Origin: Paralvinella palmiformis
Lineage: Eukaryota > Annelida > Polychaeta > Terebellida > Alvinellidae
DNA: 64,000 nucleotides
Direction of reading: 5' to 3'
Assembly (NCBI GenBank): GCA_025642065.1
Contig: JAODUP010000155.1
Location: 778,501 to 842,500 of the forward strand
Below the pieces are notes generated by a model. The model saw only the letters and a program-made list of their open reading frames with translations. It was not told the DNA's origin and ran no database searches. Positions 27,952 to 37,850 of the stretch are shown one piece after another. The first letter of the stretch is position 1. Every line of letters begins with the position of its first letter. The position numbers and the translations under genes are program-made.

Positions 27952-30900
27952 TTTATGGTAAAATCACAGTGAATATTAATTCTAGGGAGTCTAAATACCC
28001 AGTGAAAGTTATATGTTGTCAAATGAAGTGAGATACTTTGTGGACAGGGCCAATTACAGTCATTCAGCTTGTAAGACCGAGATTTATTTTCATATGTATG
28101 TATTTTGATTCGTACAAATTCATAATATCTCTAGTGGTGCCTCCATGATCTAACTGGAAGTGTGGTTCCAGTGGTTTTGTTAAGAAATAAAGTGGGGGAC
28201 CAAAAAAATACCATATATACTGATATTGTTAAGCCTTAAGGGCCTACAATGGCACAAAGCAGCGTCTCATTGCCATTGGAAATGAAGGTAGCCGGGTCTC
28301 TACTCCGGGTCCCAGCTTCTAACAAAACCACTGGGTTGGCCATAGATCTCAAACACCCAAGATTAAATCTTGGCATGGGCACGTCTGAAGGGTGTTTTGT
28401 CTTTCACTTTGCCTCATTACCTTTGGAGTTCCCATTTAACCTACCTTGTGCACAAAAATGGCCTTAAAACGTAAAACATCCATCCAGCTATCATAATATC
28501 TCCAATGTGATCACCAGAATGAAGTTCCTGGAAAAATGTCGATCTGTTGTGATCAAATTATAGCTAAAATGAGCATTTTTATTTCCTGCTACTGATGCAT
28601 ACATTTGGGCTCCATTATACCACTGTCTATTATAACACAAAATTAGATATAACATGGTCAGACCTTAGACCCCAAATCAGGGAATCCACAACAGAGCATT
28701 TTTCCATGAAATGGCATGAACTCTGCAACTGCCCGATAAAATAATTCGAAATAATTTGAATGCATTTTCACGGTTTCTAATTCATACATAAAAAACATAG
28801 CCAATGGCCACAACGTATGCACACATATATTTATTGAGCACAAACTTAATTACACACGACTCATTTATTGTGTGACTCCATCCACTAAATAAGTTTGATG
28901 ATGTTTTTATTACAAAAGCAGATACACATGCAAATACATTTTCACGGACATTTATTTGCACACATGCACCTATAAATGTTCATTTATTGGTTCATATAGT
29001 TGCTACCTTCATCTGTAAATCTAAGATGGCTGCTACTTTTTGCCCAATTTTGTAGAAATATTTTATTTTCCACTTAAACACCAAGGTAACATTTATGTTT
29101 GAGTCAGCAAATGATTAAACAATTACTGGGAACATTTATGAAATAAACAGTTGTATGTAATCTTAAAGGATGGTGCAAAACGAGGTGAATACATGGACTC
29201 CCTATTATACCCCACCCCGATAGTGCCCTTGTTTTGCTTCGCGGTCCACCTATAACTTAGTTGACAGGATGTGAGCCTGACTGTATATTTATACCTAGAA
29301 ACTGATTTTTTTTGCTACACATGTACAGCAATAAGTAGCAGGTGTAAATTAATACTGAGATTAGGTAACAATTTGCAGGTGAAAAAAGAAAGACGATCTT
29401 TTAGGGATGTACATTTAAAATGTTGGTTTTAAAACATTCATATTTAGGGAGACGAAAATCGGAATGTAAAACAATTCCATTTTACATCATGGCCTGATCA
29501 TGGTGTTCCAAACAGACCCAGTCCTATCATTCACTTCAGACGTAAAGTACGCTCATTTGATGAGTCTCATCCAGGTGTCGTCACTGTACACTGCAGGTAA
29601 ACAGGGCTCTAAGCCATCAAAATATTAATTGCTTAAATCGAACATATTTCCTGTTGAATATAGAGAGATTTTTGGATCACAAGAGGTAGTTGTTTATATT
29701 TCTTTTATTAACTAAGTGAGTTAGAACTCATTTATAGCTAAGCTAATCTATATTGGGCTTTAATTTGCTTAATTTAAAAATGGATTCATTTACATGATAT
29801 CTCTTGTAGTGCTGGTGTTGGACGTACTGGAACATTTATTGCACTAGACTACTTGCTGGACAAGGCTGAAGCTGAGAGTGTGGTAGATGTCTACAACTTA
29901 ACACTAACCATGAGGCAGAATAGAGTAAACATGATTCAGACTGTTGTAAGTAGAATGCTGAAATTGTCATTAAAGTGGCTTGTTTCTGTAACATAAATGT
30001 GACATTTTGCGCTTTGGTAAAATATTAGTTTTTAGATTTTCTAACTTACCACGTTTGTTTTATAGGACAAGTCATTTAATGATTGTAAATGTACAAGAGA
30101 AGGTTATGTTTTAGTTGAATCTTTAATATGAATATGAGAAGGAACTGTAATTCATTGTTACTGTGCACACTACAGAAAAACATTATTGACAGAATTAGAA
30201 TTATCAGTGATGTAGAATCTGACGAATTCATTAAGATTCTGTTTTGTTATAATTGATGTAAAAAGCTCCCTAGTCATCTAGGTATTAGCCATTAGCTGGG
30301 ATACAGATCTAGAGAAATGTGGTTTATAGCTGGTAGACATGATATGTTCGGTGTTCAAGTCCATCTCCCTGCTTCTGTGAATGTTTATTGGATCTGCCAA
30401 ACACAGGCTTAGTCCTCAACTGACACATGTTACATGTGTGGGTTAAAGTTTAGAATTTGTATGGAGTACTTGTATCAGCCTTTTCAGCAGGGAATAGAGT
30501 AGATGACCCCTTATAAAAGTAGGCAGCAACTCACCTGTAGTGGCCTGTAAAACACTGCAAATATTCAGATATAAAATTTTTTACTTCAGGAACAGTATAT
30601 ATTCGTCTATGATGCACTTCTTGAAGCCCTTACATCGGGTAACACAGCTATCCCGTGTTGTTCATTTAGAGAACAGTTTGACAAGTTATGTGAAATTAAT
30701 CAACAGACAAACAGATCCTTCTTAGAGGAACAATTTGAGGTAAGGGATCAATCTTGTGAAGCTGCGATAAATGAGATAATAGGAGAGGATCTGTTGTTTT
30801 TTATTATTGTATTATTATCATTATTCAAAATACGTTGACGTGAAACTAATAACACCAGGATCTGTTAGTTGTATAATTTATTATTATTGTTTATTAATCA

Positions 30901-33900
30901 CTGAGATTTTCTATTTTTCCTACTGTTATGAATACTGTCATGAATCTGTTGCAAGTGGCATGACTTTATGCATGAGGGTTTTTTTTTACACTGAGGTTAC
31001 TAATTAAAATGTCTACTTTGGTCTAATATAGATTTAATTCAACTTTGCTGTTAACCTCAGTGTATGTTGGAAATAACTGAACCGTATTTGCGATGTTGTA
31101 TGCAGCTGCTTCATTATTCGAAAATACTTTGGGGCTCGTTCTTAGTTGATGTCATCTTGTGGGTTTTTTCCATTATGTTTCAGACATTGCAATCAGCCAC
31201 AAAGAAGACAAAAACGTGTGACACGAGCTCAGGTCAGCTGACCGAAAATGAGGGAAAGAACAGAAGACCCGATGTGTTGCCTGGTGAGAGGTTCAATAAT
31301 TTTAATTTGAATTTCCATATAACTTGTCTTGTTGGCTGCCTAACACTATAGTGCTCCAAACATGCAGGTGGTCACTCAGACCATTTAGCTTACCATGTAC
31401 ACAAACACGGCCATAAAACAATCATTATCATCACCAAACATCCAGGTCAAGGTTTGAAGGTCAAAGTTATGTGTGGTTGTGGGGTGTTTACATTTGGGTT
31501 GCCATTGGCCACATATTCTAAAAATTAAGTTAAGCACAGAGTGTGCATGCGCACGCATACACAGACAGTTCACTTGCCCTGGCTGATTCATTAACCAGTT
31601 CTATTTATATATTTTCAGCTGACCGATATCGACCTTATTTAATGACGAGAGTACAGGGTACAAATGACTATATAAATGCTATCTTCCTTGATGTAAGTCG
31701 GCTGTTATGTGTACTATATCTGTGATTCTTGTTCTGGTTATTACTTGGTGATTTCCAATATAAGTTGCCACTTGATAGTTATATCTCATACATATGCAGA
31801 ATGAATCCCTTCATGATCAGGTTTAATGAAAGCTCAGAACATTTTGTCTATACAGTAGTTTAAGCATTGCTGAAAACTAAAAATGGATCAATGTTGTCTT
31901 CAGATGAGCAAGTTCTTGCTTCATTGTCTAATGACAGTAACATTGAGTTTTTGTCTTTTTACGAGAATCACTACACAATGTTTTCACTATTTCTAGGGCT
32001 ACAAGAGCAAGAATGCCTATATTCTGACTCAGATGCCTCTCCCTCACACAGTGATAGATATGTGGCGTATGATACACGAACACAAGTGTGGCTCTATCGT
32101 CATGCTGAATACATTTAATGATGATGATCCTGTAGGTATACTTTACTGCACCAAATGAAATTGTGGCATTCAATTTGTAATGTGAACTGTGCTGATTTTG
32201 TATTTGACAGTCTTCTTTTTCTTCAATGGACCTGTTAAAAATGGTCATAAATTATTCGTCTTTGTGGTAATGTAATATTTAAGATAAATTTTAGATGGAC
32301 AAAGTAATAATAAGAGAACAGTTCACTTCAGATGATAATATTAATAACCCTAAATCCCCTAATACCTATTGGCATAGATATAATTTTCTAAGACTGTAAT
32401 AATTCAAATTACTAAAGGGTTGCCTATATATGGCTTCCTCGAATGTGAGCAAGGTTGCATGCTCTGACATCATCTGGCACAATGATCATATAGACATCTC
32501 TATCCAGATTAAGTCAGGTCACAGATGCTTTGATTTAGCCATCCTCGTGATCTTACCTGCCCCACCATGCTGAACCTCCTAACTACTACCAACTGATGCC
32601 TTCATCAGTTCATTTTCATAACTATGGTGGCTCAGTTGATGTTTGTGTTACAAAAATACAAAACAATAATTATAAGTTTGGTTGACACTCGTTTACATTG
32701 TTAAAACCTAGTGATGTCAGACTTTAGGACCATCCTGTCCGTGTCTAGCTTCAAAATGAAGATGACTGCAGATCAGTTATAGTCAATTCACCAGCACTTT
32801 TGAACTGGCTTATTTTATATGTGGTTGATCATGTTCATGTTTTGACATAACTTATAATTCGTGTGAAGATGTTTGTATTAATCTAGAAAATTTCAACTGA
32901 AATGTTTTAATTTTTCTACTTCAGACTTATGGCCAATATTGGCCAGGCGAAAACCAGGAATGTGAATGTGGACCGTATGTGATTGAGTCATGTAGTGTAA
33001 ATACCAATAACCCTAACATCACAATAAGGGAACTAAAACTTCAGTATACTCCAGATGTAAGTTTCCTATTGTCATCTAATCAAAGCAATGGTGCTAAAAT
33101 TACTTAATAAGCAGTGCATTCCATTCCGACATTGTGTTGCATGACCAAGCCTCTTGATTTTCAATCTGATGATGTTATTATTTAAATCTTTGATACTGTA
33201 GTCTCCAAAACTGGGTTCGAATTCGGAAGCCGAGGTTCGCAAAGTGAACCACTTCCAGCTGACGTGTTGGCCAGAAGGGAAGATGGTCCCAGATGAGCCG
33301 AACTCACTTATCACCCTCATTGAACTGATGGTCAAGTCGCAGCTGAAGACAGGAAATGGACCTATAGTCATACACTGCCAGTGAGCATCAGTTTGTATTC
33401 TTGTATCCGACTGAGCACCGTTCTTGTGTTTCTGTCGCTTTGATGGTCATCATGAAATATGGTCCGGTGTTCACGAAATTATCTCTCAGTTAACCAGAAT
33501 TTCAATTGGCTGATTTGCAGCAAGATGTCTCCCCCCAGTAAAACCCATGATAGATAGCTTCGGGTGCTCCTGTACCACATTGTTTACAGCAGTGTGGCAG
33601 AAATTTCCAGGTCTGGGTTCAAATCCCAACGTGACTCGTGATTGTGTGTTGTTTTACTAGGGCGTCACTCGTCACCCCTTGACCGTTCTTCTTGGGCGTG
33701 ACTAATTCGGAGACTAAACAAGCCAGCCACTTATTTATGATGTTTAGCCTAGCCTTGTTTGGCAACTAGATCAATATCATCATGTCCCTCCAAATCAAAA
33801 GTCATAACCTTCTCCTTTTTAGCCGTCTGGTTAGTGGCAAGTGCTGTAGTTCTAGAAAATGGTATCCTTGTGTTTTTGTGCTTAATTTCTAATAAGATTT

Positions 33901-34392
33901 TACGATAATTATTACCTGATTCTGTCATTCAGCTACGATGTCGTAGCCTTCTCACAGTTCACAGAATTACATAAATATGTACTCTCTTTGTACAGTGATG
34001 GCGTTCTAAGAAGTGGTTTGTTCGCTGCGGTTTGTTGCATCTGGGAACGGATGAAGGTAGAACAGGATGTGGACATCTTCCATGCTGTCAAATATCTACG
34101 ATTCCATCGGCCACAGGTTATTCAGGACTTGGTACGTAAAGGATTATGCCACCGACTGTTCACTTATTCTGCATTACACTTATCTGCAAAATCAATTTCA
34201 GGCTTTTTGTTAGCACAAGTAATCCATTAAAAATGATTTGTTAGGTTAATAATAATCTGTTTTTTCTCATCTGCATTTGTTTAAATACAGACTTAATTCT
34301 TTTTTTGTTGCTTACAGGAGCAGTACAAGTTTTGTTATGAGATGGTGCTTGCTTACCTGGCAGAGTACGAGATATACGCCAACTTCAGATAG
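16133..34392 (+). CDS. Receptor-type protein tyrosine phosphatase (F5/8, EGF, FN3, TM, D1, D2)
   Basis: Single-pass receptor that would remove phosphate from tyrosines of cytoplasmic proteins under control of its ectodomain. Twenty-seven GT-AG exons join in frame for 1145 residues. Exons: 16133-16324, 16449-16530, 16664-16779, 18090-18224, 18498-18632, 18953-19276, 22408-22499, 22871-23096, 23867-23984, 24449-24522, 25421-25541, 25678-25810, 26128-26215, 26410-26486, 26618-26654, 26870-26967, 27749-27874, 29448-29596, 29810-29945, 30590-30739, 31184-31283, 31619-31692, 31997-32131, 32925-33056, 33202-33380, 33996-34131, 34318-34392. Residues are numbered from the first complete codon: F5/8 1-129, EGF 130-219, FN3 220-433, TM 451-472, D1 about 583-855, D2 about 890-1145. 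The phosphatase domains most resemble the R2B (kappa/mu/T) type, but the ectodomain does not (no MAM or Ig). The signal-peptide exon is missing from my model. Confidence 0.9.
17010..17095 (+). mobile_element. tRNA-like SINE head fragment
   Basis: TGGTGCCATGGTTAGAGCAC resembles a tRNA A-box region. TTATTGGTTCAGATT about 40 bases later resembles a decayed B box. There is no clear tail. It lies in an RPTP intron. Confidence 0.35.
18090..18632 (+). CDS. RPTP exons 4-5: two MEGF-type EGF modules
   Basis: Exons 18090-18224 and 18498-18632 are both exactly 135 bases with phase-1 ends. They encode 45-residue cysteine-rich modules with the same plan: [17 protein letters not shown] and [17 protein letters not shown], then G-x-C-x-S-G-C and a final C. 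This is the eight-cysteine spacing of MEGF/laminin-like EGF repeats. Equal length and phase indicate tandem exon duplication. The first uses a weak donor (G|GTTATT), chosen because it alone keeps the frame. Confidence 0.82.
18953..19276 (+). CDS. RPTP exon 6: fibronectin type III domain 1
   Basis: A single 324-base exon with phase-1 ends encodes residues 220-327. It carries [19 protein letters not shown] at the start (core tryptophan of strand B), YYDVQYKEW, and [11 protein letters not shown] (the L-x-x-x-T-x-Y-x-F-x-V of strands E-F). Its length matches one FN3 domain. I saw no second FN3 exon in the 3.1 kb intron that follows. Confidence 0.85.
22408..23096 (+). CDS. RPTP exons 7-8: fibronectin type III domain 2
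   Basis: Exons 22408-22499 ([13 protein letters not shown] to ANMILHWT) and 22871-23096 ([20 protein letters not shown] to VKTSFRTDG) together encode 106 residues, one FN3 domain. It is split by a phase-0 intron just after the strand-B tryptophan. The other FN3 domain has no intron there, so the two do not share gene structure. N-x-S/T sequons (NNT, NTS) suggest glycosylation. Confidence 0.82.
23555..23710 (+). mobile_element. Degenerate tRNA-derived SINE
   Basis: A B-box-like GAGTTCAAAATCC lies at 23590-23602. About 80 bases later comes a tail GAGACCAAACAAGGTACTGA ending in CTCACTCA. The same arrangement is seen at 7.8 kb and 33.6 kb. It lies in the intron before the transmembrane exon. Confidence 0.45.
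23867..23984 (+). CDS. RPTP exon 9: stalk and transmembrane helix
   Basis: A proline-rich stalk ([15 protein letters not shown]) leads into [20 protein letters not shown], a 20-plus residue hydrophobic helix at residues 451-472. It is followed across the splice by RHRKGK, a positive-inside stop-transfer signal. Confidence 0.88.
24449..25810 (+). CDS. RPTP exons 10-12: cytoplasmic juxtamembrane segment
   Basis: Exons 24449-24522, 25421-25541 and 25678-25810 encode residues 473-582. The segment is basic right after the membrane ([13 protein letters not shown]), then low-complexity and rich in Ser, Thr, Gly and Pro. It ends in [20 protein letters not shown], the start of the helical wedge that precedes D1 in receptor phosphatases. 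The middle exon is the most variable-looking part and could be alternatively spliced: skipping 25421-25541 would shift the frame, skipping it with 25678-25810 would not. Confidence 0.8.
26128..30739 (+). CDS. RPTP exons 13-20: D1 catalytic phosphatase domain
   Basis: Eight exons (26128-26215 to 30590-30739) encode the membrane-proximal PTP domain. Landmarks in order: [15 protein letters not shown] (phosphotyrosine loop, usual KNRY), [28 protein letters not shown] (usual TQGP), CEQYW, WPDHGVP with general acid Asp741, [10 protein letters not shown] with nucleophile Cys773 and Arg779, and MIQTVEQY with the Q-loop glutamine. All residues needed for catalysis are there, so it should be active. 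Two family-typical positions differ: Y to F in the recognition loop and P to C in the SQGC motif. Confidence 0.92.
27071..27630. mobile_element. TTAA-flanked non-autonomous element, copy 1
   Basis: About 560 bases, bounded on both sides by TTAA (27067-27070 and 27631-27634). The ends are weakly inverted: AGGGACAGTC at the left, and AGTGAGACAC when the right end is read inward. TTAA target duplication is the mark of piggyBac-type insertion. It encodes nothing. A diverged relative lies at 32.3-32.8 kb. The terminal repeats are too decayed to be sure of the class. Confidence 0.45.
27915..27949. repeat. (AT)n microsatellite
   Basis: Uninterrupted AT dinucleotides inside an RPTP intron. Confidence 0.9.
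28220..28480 (+). repeat. Interspersed repeat with shared tail, copy 1
   Basis: The segment ends in ACCTTGTGCACAAAAATGGC followed by CTTAAAAC. A closely similar tail, ACCATGTACACAAACACGGC then CATAAAAC, is at about 31393-31420 in the same orientation. The matching ends with unlike flanks suggest two insertions of one SINE-like family. Confidence 0.4.
30280..30445 (+). mobile_element. Degenerate tRNA-derived SINE
   Basis: TTCGGTGTTCAAGTCC at about 30348-30363 is B-box-like, and TAGCTGGTAGACAT upstream is A-box-like. The tail is weak. It lies in an RPTP intron between two D1 exons. Confidence 0.35.
31184..34392 (+). CDS. RPTP exons 21-27: D2 phosphatase-like domain and stop
   Basis: Seven exons encode the membrane-distal PTP domain. 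Landmarks: [37 protein letters not shown], a [10 protein letters not shown] loop where the general acid Asp is Glu (residue 1041), and HCHDGVLRSG, which keeps Cys1075 and Arg1081 of the CX5R motif but not the SAGVG loop. It ends [19 protein letters not shown] and a short tail with TAG at 34390-34392. In vertebrate receptor phosphatases D2 is usually a regulatory pseudophosphatase. The sequence here fits that, with weak or no activity expected. Confidence 0.9.
31326..31425 (+). repeat. Interspersed repeat with shared tail, copy 2
   Basis: A truncated relative of the 28.2-28.5 kb repeat, recognised by the tail ACCATGTACACAAACACGGC plus CATAAAAC. It lies in the RPTP intron after the first D2 exon. 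Confidence 0.4.
32311..32800. mobile_element. Diverged copy 2 of the same element
   Basis: It follows the copy at 27.1 kb in order along its length. Shared blocks include AAATTACT before a GG-rich segment, GCTCTGAC(G/A)TCA, ATCTTAC, CACT(T/C)GTTTACAT and TCTAGCTTCAA (27.1 kb: TTTAGCTTCAA). It lies in an RPTP intron in the same orientation. End points are approximate. Confidence 0.45.
33550..33735 (+). mobile_element. tRNA-derived SINE
   Basis: The clearest copy. A good B box, GGGTTCAAATCCC, is at 33615-33627, with a tRNA-like region before it. The tail GGAGACTAAACAAGCCAGCC (33709-33728) matches the tails at 7.8 kb and 23.7 kb. It lies in the intron just before the D2 signature exon. Confidence 0.55.
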
Positions 34393-35109
34393 ATAACACT
34401 AAAGGAAGTCTTCTCATATTAGAGACTGTTTTTATATTCGGTGTATATTTGACTGGAGTTTTTATTTATGTCATGATCAAATCTTGTACTCATCTATCAT
34501 TGGACTGCACTGTTTTAAGTTACACTGCGCAAACTGATTGCATGTCAATTTGTAGTAGGAAATTGAAGATACTATCTTTGAGGGAGCATCTTGTTACTCG
34601 AGCTGTTTTTACCTTCAGGAGAGACAGCTTAATATCAGCTTCTTGTATATATCAGGTGTATATGTGTGTGTGTGTGTGTTTGCATGTGCAAGCACATCAG
34701 TGTTTCAGGTAGAGTTTGTGTGTGAGATGGTATTTATCATAGTAGACAAATCATATAGGTAGTGGTGTATGTGTGCATGTGTGTGTGCATGCATGTGTTG
34801 ATGAAACATAATGTACATATTTTGGTATTATCCAAGTTCATTAGTACCCAGTGATAAACTCCTAAACAGCAAAGTGGTGCAAAGTAACAGGTTAATGAGA
34901 GAGTTAAACTAGAGAGAAGATTATAAACTAACTTGTGTTAAGCTCATACTGAAGGCAGCCATATATATATATATATATATATATGGGCAGAGATACTTTA
35001 TCCAATATACTGACGTTGATTATCTCTGAATGACAAAAGACTAGTGATAATTTCATGATGGCTTTGTAACCATTGATTTTACTGTACAGTAATAGAAGAG
35101 GTATGCCAT

Positions 35110-35148
<39 letters not shown>

Positions 35149-35481
35149 TGGCATTGGAATGATTTAGCAGTAAAATATTTTATGTTCGTTCAGATGACAG
35201 TTGCGAGATGATGGAACTGTAATAATGAGCATATTTTCACAAATGAAAAGAGCTTTCTACTACACAATAGTGGGACTGTTCCATTGGATGATTCTCTTTC
35301 TTGTTTAGCCAAGTAGGTTCCAGAAGTTGTTTGACCATTGTTCGTAATCTCGGTACCGAGTAATGATGTTGTGGTAGACCGTTTCCGGAGCCTGTGTTCT
35401 GCTTCTGCACGCAATGAATCAGTTCGATTATAGGTTGCGGATTATTGTTAGATCTTGGGAGACAGTATGAAGCACAAACTG

Positions 35482-35518
<37 letters not shown>

Positions 35519-36223
35519 CGTTGTTCGTTCTCTTGCTGTCTCTGTCTCAATATCTCTCAAACCGGTTAGCGCAGTTGATCTGCTGGATTAAACCTTTGTA
35601 ATGTTAATAGGCACAAATCAAAAGAGGTAAGGAATCTCTGTACGCTGCTACTAAAGCAGGTCGTTATCCTCTCACTGTTTAGTGGTGTAGTCTCTGTAGC
35701 AGGGCAGCGTTCATGCTGTGCTCTACGTAGTCTGGTAACAACACTCCATTCCACGAACCCGTCTACGTGCACAACACTTCAACCTGTCTATTTCATTAAA
35801 TTATTACTTATTTATTTCACCAATCAAAATTTTGTATTGAATGAATTCGGGCGCACTTGAGTTTGAAGTTGTTGTGTTTAAAAAAAAAATAGATTTGATA
35901 GAAATCTGAGTTTACATGAGCTTAATAGACTGGATTTTGATTGCCGTTTATAGCTTGTTACTACCGTAGTAGAAACATTTGAATGTATTGTAGAACTTCA
36001 CTCCTGTTGCCGCTTTCCAATGTAGACAGTGAAGTGTTAGTTATGACTTAGTGGACCATGCTGTTTCATTCCTTGTGTGTGTGTGTGTGTTTACAGATTA
36101 TGAACCAGGTAGTGGCGATGAAAATTAAATGTTTAGTGGATATCAAATTTGAAAATGAGTGAATTTTGTACATTAATGGACAAATTATGAATTGAGTTTT
36201 ACTATCCAGTCGTTCTTGACCAG

Positions 36224-36255
<32 letters not shown>

Positions 36256-37682
36256 ACAGCGAGTTTTTATGAAGAGATAATTGTTCGTCTTTGTACTTCT
36301 TAAAAATAATTTATAAATGTTGGTGTTATCTTTTTATACTTGTCAGATATTGTTGATTTTAAACTGGTGATAGATAAATTGGTTAAAATAGTAAGGGGGG
36401 TGGGTTGTGTGAGATGGAGTGCTATTGTTATTTTAAAGTCTAGAAAGAAGGTAGGTTGACATTCGTTACGATGGAAGGTGACGATGTGAAACGAACAAAA
36501 ACTGTTGACTTGTGTGTAGAATTAACGATTTACGGATGTTGTTTTGGAAAAAAAAACGCCTATTTATTCCCCGTTCTGTGTCGGTGTCGTTTGGATTCGA
36601 TGTTTGATAACCAGGTGACACACTTCTCATTTAGTACACCGACCATTGTTAATGTCGATGTCCGGCCGGAAGCTGTCCTCGTACCGTCTATATGTTGTTA
36701 CTTATTCTAATGTTGACGTTATGCGTGTTTTCGGCGCCAGTCAGTACTTGAAACAGCTCTGTACGCCATCCTCTTGGAGATGTCGCCTGTTTGACAGTGA
36801 TGTTATTCGAGAGGAGAATCGATTTTCGTGTGTAGATAACGTTTACTACGGGGTGGGTGTTTGTGTGTGTGTGTACGTCTGCTCATTGCGTCTAGCCGAA
36901 GATGGGCATATTTGTTCTGTTTCTCAATTGTTGATTTGTGTCATATTTCAGCGCATAAGCTGTTTACAGGCTTATGTGTATTTACGTGTATGTTCTGCTT
37001 AAAATATTGCATTTAAATTTATTGCTGTACAGAATAATGTTTTTATAATTTTTCGAAGTCGTGAAACTTCGGATTTACCTATAGTGAGACTAGTGTGTGT
37101 GTGTAGGATGGATGAATTTTTTATACATTACATATAATTCAGTTCAAGTACACGTTTATTTTTTATTGTTTGACAACGAAAACCGGTTAAAATCTTGCTT
37201 TTATATAACCTCTAATGTAATGTTAACCAGAGTTATCACTGCTACTATGTGCATGAATGGGTGCGCATCTGTTCAGAAACGATGTATAAATGTCTCCAAG
37301 CACCCATAGTTCGATTAAAGTAAATATTTTATTTTCAGTTATTATTAAAAGTAGTGATGCTTGAACTACCTGAGTGTATTCTGCTGCTGTGTACAATTGG
37401 ATTTTTTATAAATATAAAAATGCAATGTAATCTATTTAATCCCGGTTTTAGGATCCAGAACGGTATGCCTTCTGGATCGGTTGATCGTTCCCAACAAATA
37501 ACGGAACGTTGTAATCTACTCTTATCTCATTCGTTAGTTCGCTGATAGGTAGATAATACTATACAGTATTATTTGGTTTCTCTCCAGTGGCGTGTCTCGA
37601 TCCGTATATAGGTCGTACCCTAACGTTGTCCCGACTCCTATGTTATACGATATTATGTTATACAATGCTCCTCGGCGAAGGA

Positions 37683-37850
37683 CCTACCGATGGCGCGGTT
37701 GATAGAGCGCTGCACTGTAAACATCCAGGTTGTGCGTTCGAATCCTACTTTCACCTTTGTTTGTGGGATATATATATCCCTTGGGAGTCACACCTCAACT
37801 ATATATGTTCCATGCTTGACCAGCGCTGAGACTGAAACGCTTTAATCAAG
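37683..37850 (+). mobile_element. tRNA-derived SINE
   Basis: GATGGCGCGGTTGATAGAGC resembles a tRNA 5' arm with A box. GTGCGTTCGAATCCTAC about 45 bases later is a strong B box (37733-37749). The spacing fits a tRNA promoter. A tail with GCGCTGAGACTGAAACGC follows. It cannot be a working tRNA because the arms do not pair into a full cloverleaf by eye. Confidence 0.5.

Larger units (their letters stand above)
16780..33995. other. Larger introns of the RPTP gene
   Basis: Introns over 300 bases: 16780-18089 (SINE-like piece), 18633-18952, 19277-22407 (AT-rich, nothing seen), 22500-22870, 23097-23866 (SINE-like), 23985-24448, 24523-25420, 25811-26127, 26968-27748 (TTAA element), 27875-29447 ((TA)n and a shared tail repeat), 29946-30589 (SINE-like), 30740-31183, 31284-31618 (shared tail repeat), 31693-31996, 32132-32924 (second copy of the TTAA element), 33381-33995 (SINE). 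No unassigned exon was recognised in any of them. Confidence 0.6.

Noticed and set aside
37683..37755. A functional tRNA gene
   Set aside because: A and B boxes are present but no full set of cloverleaf stems is visible, and a SINE-type tail follows.
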